From the NCBI GenBank assembly GCA_014904985.1, contig MU129019.1:119439-183438 (forward strand): DNA of 64,000 bases, read 5' to 3'. The stretch is from Hydnum rufescens UP504. Taxonomy: Eukaryota > Basidiomycota > Agaricomycetes > Cantharellales > Hydnaceae. The position numbers and the translations under genes were made by a program. The notes beneath the pieces are model-generated. The model saw only the letters and a list, made by a program, of their open reading frames with translations. It had not been told where the DNA came from and did not search any database. Shown here in pieces: positions 1 to 14,148 of this stretch. How positions within the stretch are numbered: the first letter of the stretch is position 1; each line of letters opens with the position of its first letter.

Positions 1-42
1 TGGAGAAAGGAGAAAAATAAGAACGGATGGTGCTCGGGTCGA

Positions 43-1250
<1,208 letters not shown>

Positions 1251-1891
1251 CTGTACCCCATGTCAGTTACCGTAATATTGGAGGAGATGAGGCAAAAAAC
1301 ATACAGGAGATGGGGGAGCCTGCCCCAAAGCAATTTTCCTCATGCCTATCTGCATAACCCGTTGCATGTTGCGCTGATGAAGAATGCAAAGTCAAGGTGT
1401 GGGATGACACCCGGCTCGGCACCCTCCGAAAGCTTCACTCGTTGCTCTCGAATAGTCTCCCATAGTCTCTAAAGAATTGGGCAGTGTGCAGCTATCAGAT
1501 TTTTTGACTGTTCATATTCCCAGTTGTCCTGGCCTCATTCAGTTTCTCCCAGCAGGTGCCGGGGCACAGGTGACTTGTATAGCTATTTTCTCGAAATGTC
1601 CATGGGACCCTATTGTAGTTTTGTAAATTTCCGTGTGCAAGTTCAAAGTATTTGTTGAAAGAAAACGTGGAAGCCCGATGGATAACTATTGTCATGTAAC
1701 GGAGGGCAGAATATATCATTTGGGATGGAGAGTAGGGAGTTTGGACGAAATGCGTGAATGCGAGTTCCACGTATGCACGGAGGAGGGGGTAAATTGGACA
1801 ATCTACTATGAGGAAATTCTATCAATTTAAATAGGGAATTCGGACGGGTGTATATCCAAGCCCGGCACTCAGTAACACATGAAGAGCCTCG
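1251..1891. other. Intergenic, E2 promoter and cytochrome c downstream region
   Basis: This stretch lies between two minus-strand genes. Short open frames occur on both strands, but none shows recognisable protein similarity or a plausible exon chain. It should hold the E2 promoter and the cytochrome c 3' end. I see no repeat or RNA gene. Confidence 0.5.
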
Positions 1892-2578
1892 TTATGAAGT
1901 CTAGATGAACATATGGGAATGAGCCTTTGGAAAGGGGGAGAAACGAGAAGTATGAACGTACCGCCTCTTTAAGATGCGCAATGAGGTCGTTGCGGTCTTT
2001 ATCCTTCTTCAGCCCAGCAAAAGCCATTTTGGTACCCGGAATATACTATGGAGACACTGAGATCAGGGCAACTGCGTCTGGTGTGGCCAGGAACATAAAG
2101 ATCATTACCTTCTTTGGGTTCTCTGCAAAATGGTAAGGCGGAAGGGATCAGCATATATCAGAGGTAGAGTCGCCGGACAACAAACCCAAGTAGTCGAACA
2201 AAGTATCCTCAGACCTGAGAACAAAACCCCATGTCGGCCCCAGCACTACAGAGAAAAACAGGTGTAACCAACCATGTAACACCCTTGTCAATGTTCGCCT
2301 GTGTGTATGAGAAGCCCTCTACTTGGCCGGTCTACTTAGGACAGATATTACAGTACTCGGCTCGGGTCCTCTGATATAAGGGGCTCACCTTGCGGCCAAA
2401 GAGACCATGTAAGTTAGGTCCGACCTTATTAGGCTCCTTCGCACCGAGGGTGTGACATTGTGCGCAACGGGTCTTGAAGAGGGAAGCACCCTTCTTGGCG
2501 TCACCTCACATAAAGGCAAATCCAGCTTAGACAACACCACAGACACCCATAAGTAGGCCTACCAGAAGAATAGGGCAT
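1892..2578 (-). CDS. CYC1: Cytochrome c
   Basis: This is mitochondrial cytochrome c, the mobile electron carrier between complexes III and IV. It is assembled from seven exons: 2578-2563, 2504-2389, 2331-2273, 2214-2186, 2122-2109, 2045-1962 and 1900-1892. The protein is about 108 residues, the usual fungal length. It starts [15 protein letters not shown], carries the haem-attachment motif CAQCH, then [23 protein letters not shown], and the axial-Met segment [14 protein letters not shown], and ends HLKEATS. All junctions have GT-AG borders and keep the frame. Several exons are tiny: 16 nt (first), 14 nt (encoding ENPKK) and 9 nt (last, encoding Thr-Ser-stop). It is co-directional with IDO, about 200 bp apart. 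Confidence 0.95.
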
Positions 2579-2778
2579 CCTGTGGCTATTTGCGCTGTGA
2601 GGAAATGAAGAAAATAAAGGTATGGATGGGAAGAAAAATTTGGGAAGCTATTCCCGGAAAATGCCGGTGTTGCCATGTGTTTGTTTTACTCCTTGGCCTT
2701 ACATAAATCTTCTCTGGTCTCGATCTCCGATTCAGAATCTGGTTTTGCATAACGGCTGATGTACACTACAGTACTCAT

Positions 2779-4195
2779 TTAAGGGTTCCTGGTTTCAGGG
2801 TGAATAAGGGTGTCCCGAGTGTCGTCCCTCGAAGATTTGAGAAAAGGCACAAGCATCGTGCCTCCGGAACCTCTTAGGAAACCTTCGCGGACCCTGCCGG
2901 ATGATTTCCGAGCCTGGGAGACAATGTACAATGTCGCAATCCGAATGTGGCCATCTCGGAACCGCGCAAGGGCCTTGAGCGCCAGATCATAGGCTTGGCA
3001 TAGGTCTTCATTGTCGAGATTCGCCTGCACCAGGCTGCGGACTGGCCGCTCGATCGTTCCGAGATACGAAAGAAATGCGCGGTGGTGTCGGGGCATATAC
3101 TGTTTCTGCCGTTGTAGGAAGGTCGAATCGGAGGAGTTGGATGCAGAAGGGGTCCTGGAGTTCTGATGCTCCACTCCGAGGAAGATGTCGAGGGCGTGAA
3201 CGAGTGAGCTCTGACCGGCGGAAGGACCAGAGAGCGACGAGTAGGGCTTGGATTCTTCTTCGGCCACGCCTTCGAAGACCCAACCTGAGCGATGAGCATT
3301 ACCCCCGTTAAACCAAGGACGAATGCGTTCATAAAATGTGCTGGGGTCACAGCCATCTCGCGTAGCCATGAGGAGCCGGGTAATATCATCGATAACGCTG
3401 GCAAGTCGCGCAAGATATTTAGTGATCCGCTGGATAGCAATCCCGTCGCTGAGAAAGGTCTCATCGAGTGTAGATCGCATTAATGCGAGGGCCTCCACAC
3501 CACGAAGCTCAATTCGTGCGGAGGTCATATAAAAATGATTTTCGTCCTGGGTTCCGGTGAAGCTGGTGGTAGTCCGAATATTAGAGGGGCTGTATGGAAG
3601 CGACGGGTCCACTTTGCTCCAATTCCATAATACGGTATCCGGGTAGGTAAGAACTGGTGGCACACCAAGTTCTTTGGATACTTTGAGCAGAGGAATGGAA
3701 ACGGAGGGCGGCACCCGGATGGGGGAAGGTGCCTCGTGATGAACAGAGTGAACGTAGGAATGTAAGGTGTAAGCAAGAACGAGGTGAGCTCTTCGGAGCT
3801 GTCTCTCGTCGTGAAAGAGGGGCTCGGGGGAAACGCATGGCATCTACATTTCTCATTTCGTCAGGGTTACCAGTATTATGTATAGCGTTGCACAGCGGGA
3901 AAAGGCATACCGCCCTAACAGCAGCTCTCCATGCTTTAGTGAAGGCTTTATCCTCGTCTGTGAAATCCACATCCTGGACAAGCTTGATGACGCCGAGAAC
4001 GCGATCAAGCATGCATTCCCAAACCTCAAATTCCTTGGGCAGACGTTGCAGCGGTTCGGCAGGAGGCATGAAGCCAGTTCTGACATCAATATCATAATCG
4101 GAAGCCGCAACGGTGGAAACATCGAAGGGGGGACATGGGCCAGCATTGGGAGTGCGGCGAGCAAGATTAAGAAAGTGGGTTGGGGGGGCTGCCAT
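2779..4195 (-). CDS. Indoleamine 2,3-dioxygenase
   Basis: Two exons (4195-3911 and 3843-2779) encode about 449 residues, normal for fungal IDO. IDO is a haem enzyme that cleaves the indole ring of L-tryptophan to N-formylkynurenine, the first step of the kynurenine/NAD route (yeast BNA2). Family motifs appear in order: LGVPPVLTYPDTVLWNW, a long active-site helix region, STFYERIRPWFNGG, SSLVHALDIFLGVEH, MPRHHRAFLSYL, and the proximal-haem-ligand segment ARFRDGHIRIATLYI, whose His is intact. The Gly-rich loop GSGGTMLVPFLKSSRDDT near the C-terminus replaces the canonical GTGGT with GSGGT. The N-terminal exon contributes MAAPPTHFLN and the conserved RLPKEFEVWE region. The intron is 67 nt and phase 0. 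The start is the first ATG of the conserved N-terminal exon. Confidence 0.93.
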
Positions 4196-6609
4196 GAGGG
4201 TTAGATGTGAAAGAATAATTTAGAATGTTGTATAAGCTCAGATATAAATCTCGGGTGTGAGCATCAGAGTGTCCGGACAGCCAGTACACAGCCCCAGGCA
4301 AGTGTGCGGCCGAGTCACAAAAATTACGACATTGATTTCATCCACATATACCTAATAGGCTCCCCTATTTAAAAGCCATCTCTAAAGCGGGACCGTCGAA
4401 TGCCACCTCATCTCGCATGGACTAGCACAGCAACTCTTGATTGCGACGGACACCGACGGCTTCTGCGGTGTACTTAACACCTCATATCCCTCTCCAAGAA
4501 TCTTGTAGACTTTTCCTTGTGCCTATGTCTGAGGGTTCAGGTTACTTTGAATCACGACCGAGCCGTTGACACTGCCTTGCGATCATCAGGCGATAGAGCT
4601 CAAAATGAACCCAAAAACACCGTTTTAGAAGCGAACTGAATTTGTTTTGAGTAGTTTTTTTGACATTTGTTTTTGCTATCACATCCGGCTTCTGGCGGAT
4701 CAAAGACTTTGGGGCCTCCGAACACAACTGAGAACTCATTCTCTGATTTTTGCTGGGTCATAGGACATATAATGAGACTCCCTGAAAACAATGATGGACA
4801 TTCACCTTATAACACACCTTGCTCACTGACCACCTGAGTGGTCTCCCGAAAATCTTCGAACGCATGCCACCCATCCTGTATCCACTACTTTGTGATTGCC
4901 TATGGTTTTGAGCATTTCAGCCATATCTGCCCACACATCATGGCAGCAATGTGAAGGTGAATATTCCGTGCATTCGTCCCTTTCTCAAGTAGTGCACCTC
5001 CAAGCCCCATATACCCAGTATTCCCAATTATACCTCTGACATCTATATCAATCTGACAAGAGACGTGCTGTCAATGGGGGACGTTTCTGAATTTCCCAAT
5101 GGCCTGGAACATCCCTAGTACGGTTGACAGCTACGCTAACGGGTTTCTCTCTTATTGTACGTTGGTCACAAAATCTTCTATTTAGGAATTGTTCAGACCA
5201 GCCTATTATAGGGACATCGAAGTCACGGAAGGACTAGTTTTGATCCGCATGGTAGCCAGGCGGTCAAAGTGCAGTAGCCGCCCCATGTGGTCCTGTCCCG
5301 TCCTGTCCTTGGTGCCTCGAAATCTTTCCGTTGGGATCACCTTTGTGGAAATTCCAGGTCCCGACCCCCCTCACGTAATGATCCAAGGTAACCTCGGCGA
5401 AAGCGATTGGTCATTTTCATAGTACTGTACTAGAATGGGCGCGACGCTTCTCATTCCCGTAATCCAAAACAAGGACCCAAGCTAATGTACAAGAACGACT
5501 TGAACAGGCTGAAACACCTGGTCTAAAGCGGGCCGACCACGTGTGTGCCTGGCGCGTGTGCGTAGAAAAATGTCAGGGTGCCGACCCACGGAACACGTGA
5601 TGATGTCTTCCCACAGCCTTGGTGGAGAATAGCCTTCGTTAGTCTCCAGGCTACACGCTGCACACTGCTTAAGCGCTCACTTGAACCCCTATGGTGGCTG
5701 TTGCCTATTCATTTCTCACACCGGACTCCGAACTGCCTAAGGCCCACGTACGGTCAATGACCGTCAATCACATCAGAAACCTCATGCATCCACTTAATAT
5801 CCTCCACCGCCGCCGTGGGATTAACGACAACTTTCGGCAAAGCGTGCCTCCATGACCAACTCCACGTCACTCCAAGCCCGGTATACCGCGGGGCATGTGA
5901 GCAATGCGGCATTCAGCATATACCTAATGTGTGAAACTCTCAAGCTTTCCTCCTTGTATTCAGTCCATTAATTTTGTGCGAAGGTGTACAGGCAGGATGG
6001 TGATGACAATCTCGTTAGAGAGCTGCCCTAGGTTGTATCATTTCCAGTCAGCCCCGTAAGGGCGCTGTCAGTAGTCGTATCATATCCTCAACGAGCTCGG
6101 GAGTGTTCCTCAAGGACCAAGCATGAGGGTGATCGATGGGGGAACGTGCGTCCACCTTAATTCCGTGTCCAATCACCCACCAGCAGCGCACTTGGAAAGT
6201 CCGCAAGAAAAGCGAAGCTGGGGGTTATTGCTAATAAGACTATTCAATACACTGGGCCTTATGGGCCACATGGTTATATATTTTCCCGTATCAGCTGTTG
6301 ATTCCACTTCCCATTGACAAAGTGATCCCCCTGATTACCTCTACACACGTTGGTGGGCATTTAATTTTGACCATCCGAACACTCTCTGTAGTCTTGTAGT
6401 CCGTTGGGAGGAGGCCGTGGGGCGATTTGTTTGAGGTGTTTGGAGACGGGCAACGCGAAGGGACGGAACGTGTCAAATGGAAAGGGGAGTTGCCGCTTGC
6501 GGAGATTGTTTCCCCACCTTTGCCGATCATCGCCACACATTCAATTATTATACTTTATCTGCAGCAATGATGGACCCGACCTTCTTCGTCCCCCGTATCC
6601 CCCATCAGC
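4196..6609. other. 2.4 kb without a recognisable gene
   Basis: Open frames here are short and non-overlapping in any sensible exon chain. None of the translations resembles a family I know. The divergent neighbours (IDO and the transporter) place both promoters here. Base composition looks like the rest of the window, and I see no long repeat. Confidence 0.45.
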
Positions 6610-9372
6610 ATGAGTTCCGCCCCAGCTGTAGTCCGAAAACGGGTGGGTCTGAGCCAGGTCTCCTTGATCTTCGCGTGCGTCTTCATCTTTACTCATATTA
6701 CCTCAAACTGAACATTTGTTTTTCGATCTCAGGTGCGGCACTGCTCTATTCTCTGATGGTATGCACCTTTTCTCTGGCAGCTTTTTCACCTTTTTGATTT
6801 TCGGGTGCCTTACAGGATATGCCAATGGAGGTGGGGACAATGACCCCTAACTGTCGCAATTATCAGTGCTGATCCGCGATCCTTTGCAGTCATCGGGGAC
6901 GTCAATACTCGTATGAGTCGTTGACAACCCCACGATCAAACATGTACACTAATCCGGATATGTTCTTGCAGTGCTTAAACGTATATACCCTGAACAGTTT
7001 GCGCGCCACGGCACCTATAGTCGAACCCTGTCCAGTTTGACATTCGCTGGTACAGTAGTGGGTATGCTTGTCTTTGGGTATCTCAGTGACAAAATTGGGC
7101 GTAAATTCGGAATGGTGCGTCGCCCACCGTCGTATGGGAACGAATTTTTATGATATCTCAATTCACCCATTCAGATGGCAGCCACCGGCATTGTCGCCTT
7201 ATTCTCCGGACTTTCCGCCGCATCTTATGGAGCCCACAATTCCTTCAGTGGTCTCATTGCCTCCCTCTCTGCCTATCGTTTCCTCCTTGGTATCGGGGTA
7301 AGCAGATGCCGTTTCTCCTGCTTACTTTAGCATCACCTTTCCCTATTCGGTCAGGTGGGCGCAGAGTATCCTTGCGGAAGTATGCAGGTTTGGATCTTCC
7401 ACTTGGCTATCACTGATGATGTCTCGTAATAGGTGTCGCTGCTTCCGAACAGTCGGAAGGGGAAGGAATTGCCAAAAATGCTCAAAATCGATGGTTTGCG
7501 CTGGCTACCAGTGCGTACAATCTATTGCATACTGTTTATAGCACTCACTACCATACATTCAATTATGCAGACGCCATGATTGACTTTGGTTTCGTTATAT
7601 CTTCATTTGTTCCTCTCGTTTTGCTTTGGATGTAGGTTCCCTATAAGGCTGCTGAGCTCTGGGGCTGAAATTCTGTATCTAGTTTCGGAATGAATCACCT
7701 TCGTGCCGTCTGGCGAATCTCTCTTGGGTGCTTACTCTTATTTCATCCGATTCCGTGTTCCTGACATCATGTCGACATGGTCAGCCTAGGTGTAGTGCCA
7801 GCAGCAGCAGTGTTCATCTGGCGACTCAGAATGGCGGAACCAGAGCGATTCCAGAAGGACTCCATGAAACACGTCACAATCCCCTATTGGCTAGTCTTTA
7901 GGCGCTATTGGCCCAGTTTGCTTGCTATCTGTGCCGCTTGGTTCATTTATGACTTCATAACGTATCCCGTTCGTTGTCTCTTATATAATTCACATTCCCT
8001 ATTGAATCCGACTTGGATCGTCATAGTTTGGTATTTACTCGTCAACCGTTGTAGACAGCATCATCGGCGACAACAGCACGCTCTATATTGTTTTCGGATG
8101 GAACGTTGTTATCAAGTGAGCCCGCCTGTTCTTCGTCGTGCGTCTCTCGCGTCTTTATGAGGTGCCTCTTCATAGTTTGTTTTATATGCCTGGAACTATC
8201 ATCGGCGCCTTCATTGTTGATATGTTGGCCCGAAGAACACCATGGTAGGTCATGATATTCCCGCCGCCGTCTCCTTGAAACTAAAGGTCGCCATCAGATC
8301 ATCGGCTTAGTCTGTCAAGTAAGCTTAAGATCAGGATCGCCAGTTGTGAATAGCTCACCAGAAGATCCATCCTTGCACAGGCCGTCATTGGCTTCATTAT
8401 GTCTGCATGTTACAAGCAACTCCAGAAGCACATCGCTGCTTTCGCAGGTACGATCCCCTTTTGGCCTAGCCATCGTAGGCGCCTCTGAGGGTGAATTTCT
8501 TTCACAGTCCTCTACGGTGTCTTCTTGTCGTTTGGTGAGCTTGGACCTGGCAATTGCTTAGGTCTTCTTGCTGCCAAAACTGGGCCGACTGCAACGCGAG
8601 GACATTTCTACGGTATGGGATTGCCACTTCGTGTTAACGAGTGAACACCGCCACTTATCCTCGTCTCGGCATTAGGGCTCGCCGCTGCGGTTGGCAAGAT
8701 CGGCGCTTTCGTTGGGTACGTGATAAATTCCTTGCTGTTTCGATGGACGCTAATGATTGCTTTCTCCAGTACCTGGGGTAGATAACCCGTAGAATTATGG
8801 GGGACTGCGTAACTGATCGAACTTGTTGTATAGCATTCCCTCCCCTGATCACAGGTGGGTACATTCTGAGTACCCAAGTGTTAGGTTGGATCTTGGATCT
8901 AATGCGTTGGTTTCAAAGCATTCTCAAGGCATGGTACTGATCCATCACGTGGAGACACTGGCCCTTTCTGGGTAGGAAGTGGTGAGTAGAAATCTTATTT
9001 GTTGTGGATGTCACTTGGTGCTGAGTCTCGTCCTGCTGAATGCAGGTTTGGCTGTTCTCAGCGCTCTGATTACATTCTTCTTCGTCCGCCCGCTTACCAC
9101 TGATGGTATGGCCACCGAGGATATTGCGGTGCGTATCATTGGTCGTTGTGTTTCCGGATTTCCTCACCTGTGTTATGAGAATAGTTCCGCGAGTATCTCG
9201 AGGCCAATGGATGGGACACCTCCCAAATGGGTGCGCGATTGTTGCTTTCTTTCATCCTTTGGGTGTCGATTTTATTGAAATTACTATCCCTCCCTTAATA
9301 GGTCTTACTGCTGAAGAGCGTAGTGCAGAAATTGTTTCCATTTCTTCAGATGAGAATGAGAAGAAGGTTTGA
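6610..9372 (+). CDS. MFS transporter, Git1-like (glycerophosphodiester/phosphate permease family)
   Basis: A heavily intron-split transporter gene beginning [19 protein letters not shown]. Conserved blocks in order are [52 protein letters not shown] (the classic MFS loop 2-3 motif), VGAEYPCGS and [55 protein letters not shown], and [13 protein letters not shown] with [12 protein letters not shown] and [10 protein letters not shown]. This order matches Git1-type permeases, which import glycerophosphoinositol or glycerophosphocholine, and related phosphate transporters. Substrate cannot be decided from sequence. Twelve membrane segments are expected in the plasma membrane. Two early exons are only 15 and 21 nt, and both are needed to read NGVIGDVNTL. 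The C-terminus is [14 protein letters not shown] followed by an acidic Lys-rich tail. The start ATG lies in the frame that splices into the first membrane segment. Confidence 0.85.
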
Positions 9373-10689
9373 AGATGGGCATGAATATTATGATTTTTTT
9401 TGTATGAGTGGATGTCCTTTTTACTTTCTTTTGGTCTATTTGGGCGCTAAACAGTATTTAGTGCTACGATACGATATGTACTAACGACGCGACTGTGGGC
9501 TCAGATACAGTATTAGTTGGCTCCCTTGATAGCTTCAAATACACAAGCTTTGTGAAACGATTTATCCATAGGTAGCGAGTCTGAAACTTGCATATTGGGC
9601 GAGATACGATGAAAATCCGATGACACACCTAACCGCGATCAGCTCCGAAGATAGCGGAAGGGTATCAATAATTCCCGGGGAGGTAGTAACCGCCTCCCGA
9701 TATCTAGACAATTCAGTCAAAAGACCTGTGCACCCCATGATCAAGTTTACGCTCAAAACAGGAGCATATTTCCGTAAAACTTCTGGAATAACGTCGCTGC
9801 GAACCAGCAGCGGTGTGTTCGGAATCAGGTTGCCTGAAACGCCAGGCGCTTGTATTGTGTCTTAACTGTGTTTGTCATCTCCACTGGACCGCGCGGCGCA
9901 TAAGCAATATCTCGTTCTGGGAATCTTTGCCTCATCGTCCTGCATCAGTAGTCCATATACTCACGGAGCAATTCACCCATCCATTTTCTAGTAAACGTGT
10001 ATTTTAGTTTCCAGGAATGGGCACCTGAATGGGACAGTATCCCGATACTCAGAATAATGACATGTTAGGGTAATGGAACACAGTAAAGGGGGAGAAATAA
10101 TGAGGGAATACTGTAGGACAAGGGACTCGCGGCTTGGGACACATTGTATTATCTCTACTACCGTACAGCAAACGCCATGAGAAGACGTCAAATATCACTG
10201 AAATTCCTCAGATATCAGTGTTCTAGCCACGGGCGAGTCTGTTGTTCTCGAAAGCCCATCATTCGGATCCTGTATGTTCGGAAACACGGGTCTCGTTTGG
10301 TGTGAGGTACACCGAGTGGGGGTGATCTCTGATATGGAATGCCTGGGTTCCGGGGCGGCGAGAGTGTGTGTCTGTTTCGTCTCGGCCGGAGGGATCTGAT
10401 ACCCAAAGGAGAAGGACAGAAGTACTCGGCGAGAGGGGAAACGACAGTTTGAACGAAGGAACGAATAGTCCACAATGAGACGTGTCAACGACACAGGCTT
10501 TAGAGCATAGATCCGACGTCGCCGTAGCATAAAACCACGTGTACACTTTACCCTCCATGTTTGATGTTCTCAAGCTTCTGGTGTATTTTGCCCCGGGTAT
10601 TGCCGGCTGCTGAAACGTGAACTGAGGACTTGAGCGCTGCAAAAAGGCAGCGGTGCGGGCGCTTCGAGTGCCTCTCATTCTAACTATCC
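9373..10689. other. Intergenic, upstream of casein kinase
   Basis: This 1.3 kb stretch lies between two plus-strand genes and should contain the transporter terminator and the kinase promoter and 5' UTR. The longer minus-strand open frames around 10195-10906 run into the kinase gene and look like shadows. I see nothing recognisable. Confidence 0.45.
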
Positions 10690-12996
10690 ATGGCTGCTCA
10701 ACTGCAGCCAATTCAACCAGGTGCCCAGGGTTCGGTGGCCATAGTTGGCAATCACTATCAGGTCCAAAATTGATTATTGTGTTTCCTACATGCGCCCGTC
10801 TGATACGTTTCGTTCTGTCACTGTGCTTTTTAGGTGGGCAAGAAGATTGGAGAGGGGAGCTTTGGAGTCGTCTTCGAGGGTGTGTGCCTTTCTCGTCGAT
10901 GCTCACATGTCGTATTCACCCCAGGCACGTAGGGACAAACCTCCTAAACGGTCACATCATCGCCATCAAATTTGTGCGTGTATTCCTCCTCAGGCCACGT
11001 CGTCGATCCTATCCCAAACTCAACCATTTCCGTTGTGACGACCCAGGAGCCCCGCAAGTCGGACGCTCCTCAACTACGCGAAGAATACCGGTCCTATAGG
11101 ATACTGCAGGGGGCACCTGGCATTCCCCAAGCCTATTACTATGGCACGGAGGGACTACACAATGTCCTCTGCATCGACCTTCTCGGGCCCAATCTAGAAG
11201 ATCTCTTCGATCTTGTAAGTCGAGACCCGTTATGGTCGCTTCGGGGGTTCAGCGACCTAAGCCCTGCCTTCTTTGTGTAGTGTGGTCGAAAGTTTAGCAT
11301 CAAAACCGTCGCTATGCTCGCCAAGCAAATGGTACGACCCCCAAGTAACGTCCTATTGTTAGTAGTTGATCTACAAGTCTCCGGCAATAGATCGAACGTG
11401 TTCAAGGGATTCATGAGAAAAATCTCATCTACCGGTTAGTTCATCAGTCTCGCGCGCCATTCTGCCATTGCCTTACTTACGATTGTCGTCGATCAATGTA
11501 GGGACATCAAACCTGGTACATGCCTCACGATGTTCAACCTGCAGCTACCAACAGTACTAACTATGGTTTTTCTATAGATAACTTCCTCATCGGGTTACCT
11601 AATACTCGGACCTCTGACACGGTTTACATGGTCGATTTCGGGATGGCCAAATTCTGGCGAGATCCCCGGACTCGGCAACACATTCCGTACCGCGAACGCA
11701 AGAGTCTTAGCGGGACAGCACGATATATGAGTATCAATACGCATCTTGGTCGAGGTTGGTGCAGATCTCTGTGAATTGTGTGCAAGTTTTACCGTTCTTT
11801 CGACCCAGAACAATCGCGGCGCGATGATCTCGAAGGTCTTGGGCATGTATTCATGTACTTCTTGCGTGGAAGTCTTCCTTGGCAAGGATTAAAGGCTGCC
11901 AATAATAAGCAAAAATACGAGCGCATAGGTGAGAAGAAGGGCAGTGTGCCAATATCTGAACTTTGCGAAGGATGTCCAGGTAACTATCTTTTGAGTTCCC
12001 GATTTCCTTCCCACTCATTTGGATAACCCTCAGAGGAATTTGGCATTTATCTCAACTATGTGCGGAAACTTGGCTTTGAGGAGACGCCCGATTACGAATT
12101 CTTGAAAGAGTTGTTCGTCAAAGTTCTGCGTGCCGCCGGCGAGACGGACGACGCCATGTTTGACTGGAAGCTGCTCAATAATGGCAAAGGCTGGGAAGCA
12201 AATTCGGTAAGCCCAACCACACTTTGTGTTTCGAATGTCTGCCTTAATGGTATGCCCAATAATATAGAAGCTTCCAGGCGGAAGCCTGGCCACACCATTA
12301 GGGCATCGAACACGAGAAGCCACTGCCCCGAGCCCCAGACCCCATCGCGCATCTGCCATGCCTGCGATTGCCGCAGCTGGTGCAACGGCCGCCATGACTC
12401 CTCCAATACCTGCGGCTCTCGCGCGTCACACTTCTAAGAGGGCGAAGCACAACTCGGCCAGCCCTCTAGTTGGCCTAACGAACTCTTCAAGCAATGGGGG
12501 AGGTCCTGGTTCTACTGGTCTTCTTGTTGGGACTGGGCGACCATCACGAGCGCTCTCGCCGCTGCAGACACAAACTCAGCCTGCCGGCGTTGCAGGCAGC
12601 CCTATGTTGCTAGCGTCATCATCGAATGCCGTGATGCCTACGTCAAATGCCGCCGCTACACAACAACAGCAGCAGCAGCAGCATCCCTATGCAGCAGCAG
12701 TAATGCGTCCTTCATCTGCTTATGCACGCAATCCCGGCACGTCTGGCCCAGGAGAAGGACCTTACGGGCCGACTTCAAGCCCTGTGAATGGCAACGGGTA
12801 CGGTGGTGCTCCTGGCAACCGCAACTCCATTGGTATGGGCTCTCGTCAACCCAGTATGAACTATGGTAGTAACGGACGAGCCACACCAGGATATGGGCCG
12901 AACCAAATGCAACGAGGGTCGCCAGAGGAGCGCGAACTGCCTGCTACTCCTAAGGGAATAACGCTCTTGGATATCCTGCGGTGCAAGTGTGGATGA
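10690..12996 (+). CDS. Casein kinase 1, Yck/CK1-gamma-like
   Basis: Full CK1 serine/threonine kinase. Early exons are 10690-10761, 10834-10879, 10933-10973, 11047-11214, 11281-11331, 11391-11434, a 14-nt exon at 11502-11515, then from 11578. Motifs are [14 protein letters not shown] (Gly loop), [16 protein letters not shown] (catalytic Lys), the catalytic loop [20 protein letters not shown] (DFG), and the CK1 signatures [18 protein letters not shown] and [26 protein letters not shown]. The catalytic Asp lies in the 14-nt exon. A long low-complexity tail follows, rich in Ala, Ser, Gly and Asn. It includes seven glutamines encoded by a CAA/CAG run (12661-12681), and the protein ends RCKCG. Yeast Yck1/2 also end in cysteines that are palmitoylated, so plasma-membrane anchoring is plausible but inferred. 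Yck kinases act in nutrient sensing, endocytosis and polarity. Confidence 0.9.
12661..12681 (+). repeat. Polyglutamine-coding CAA/CAG tract
   Basis: Two CAA and five CAG codons in a row encode Q7 in the disordered tail of the casein kinase. The run is a simple microsatellite likely to vary in length between strains. Confidence 0.9.
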
Positions 12997-14148
12997 GGTG
13001 ATTACGTTCTTGTAGGTGCCCAATCGCGTTTCGATTCTTGAGATTGTCTGATCGTTTTACAGGGACAGAGACGCTCCCTTAATCTATACCCCACGACAGC
13101 TATTCTCCTGGTCCATCTTTACCCTGATATTGGATCATACGCATCGACTGCTCTTTCCAATACACTTCATACAACTCCGCTTCTTTTGTTATACATACCA
13201 TGGGCGAAGGGGAATGATCCGTTAGTATTTCACGCACAATCCGTATCTAAATTGGTTCATGTAATCGCGTCATTCGTTCTCGATAATTTCCTCATCTCTC
13301 CCATCCCTCCAACCAACTGCCAACGATCCTTTTACGACTTGTCTCAAGCCTTTTTGACCCTGCTCCTCGTACGTACGGAACCTTGATTCGCATCTGGAAG
13401 CGTAGTATCATTTGTGCGGCGCATGACAGGGCCAGCAAGTATTCTGGAATTCGAGAACATAGTTAGATGATCCTTGATGCGTCTCCACGGGAAGCAGAAC
13501 TGCAGTTATAGTTGTGCTGCTTCCAGCGGCTTATTGGTGGATGTATTGTGCCTCATCCGTTTTGGCGGGGGGTGCGAAGAGTACCAGTTTGGGAGTTAAT
13601 TAGCCGTCTCTACTAGCGTGTTCGAACAGCGTTTTTTTTGGGGGGGGGCATCTCTGAGCTTGAGCTTATGTCGAATGATTCTCCTTTATCAGGGATCTGA
13701 GGCTCAAGATGAACTGGGTCGGGTTACTTTCAGGGGGGACGGGTATATATGAATATATGTGAACGCGAGGTAGCATGTGGGGTGACTCGAGTGTGTTCAT
13801 CGATACGTATGTACGCAACTATTGTTCTCTTCCAACTTGTTCAGGGGGTGGCTTGCATGTCGAAGATTTCCTTTGTTCCTTGGTGTAACCTCAGAAAGGG
13901 GACATTCACCACCCCAGCACGGCCCAGATCCCAATCAAACAGTGAAGGAACTCCAAGTTCCCCATGGATGGGTTGTAGTGCGAATATGGAACGTGAAGAA
14001 GCAAAGGGGCCGGATCTTTTCAAATCTCATATAATTGTGATTGGAGTGAGTGGTACAGAGAACAATTGCGGCTACAAAGCTCCACTGATTTCAGCAAGTG
14101 TATTGGGGGGAGTGAGAAGAAGGCATAGAAAAGATAAATCCATCAAAT
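12997..14148. other. Convergent intergenic region between kinase and cyclophilin
   Basis: This region holds the 3' ends of two convergent genes. An 8-T/9-G homopolymer pair occurs at about 13632-13648. Short open frames show no family resemblance. I see nothing else in it. Confidence 0.45.

Noticed and set aside
10259..10906. 215-codon minus-strand open frame
   Set aside because: It overlaps the first exons of the casein kinase in antisense, with no family resemblance.
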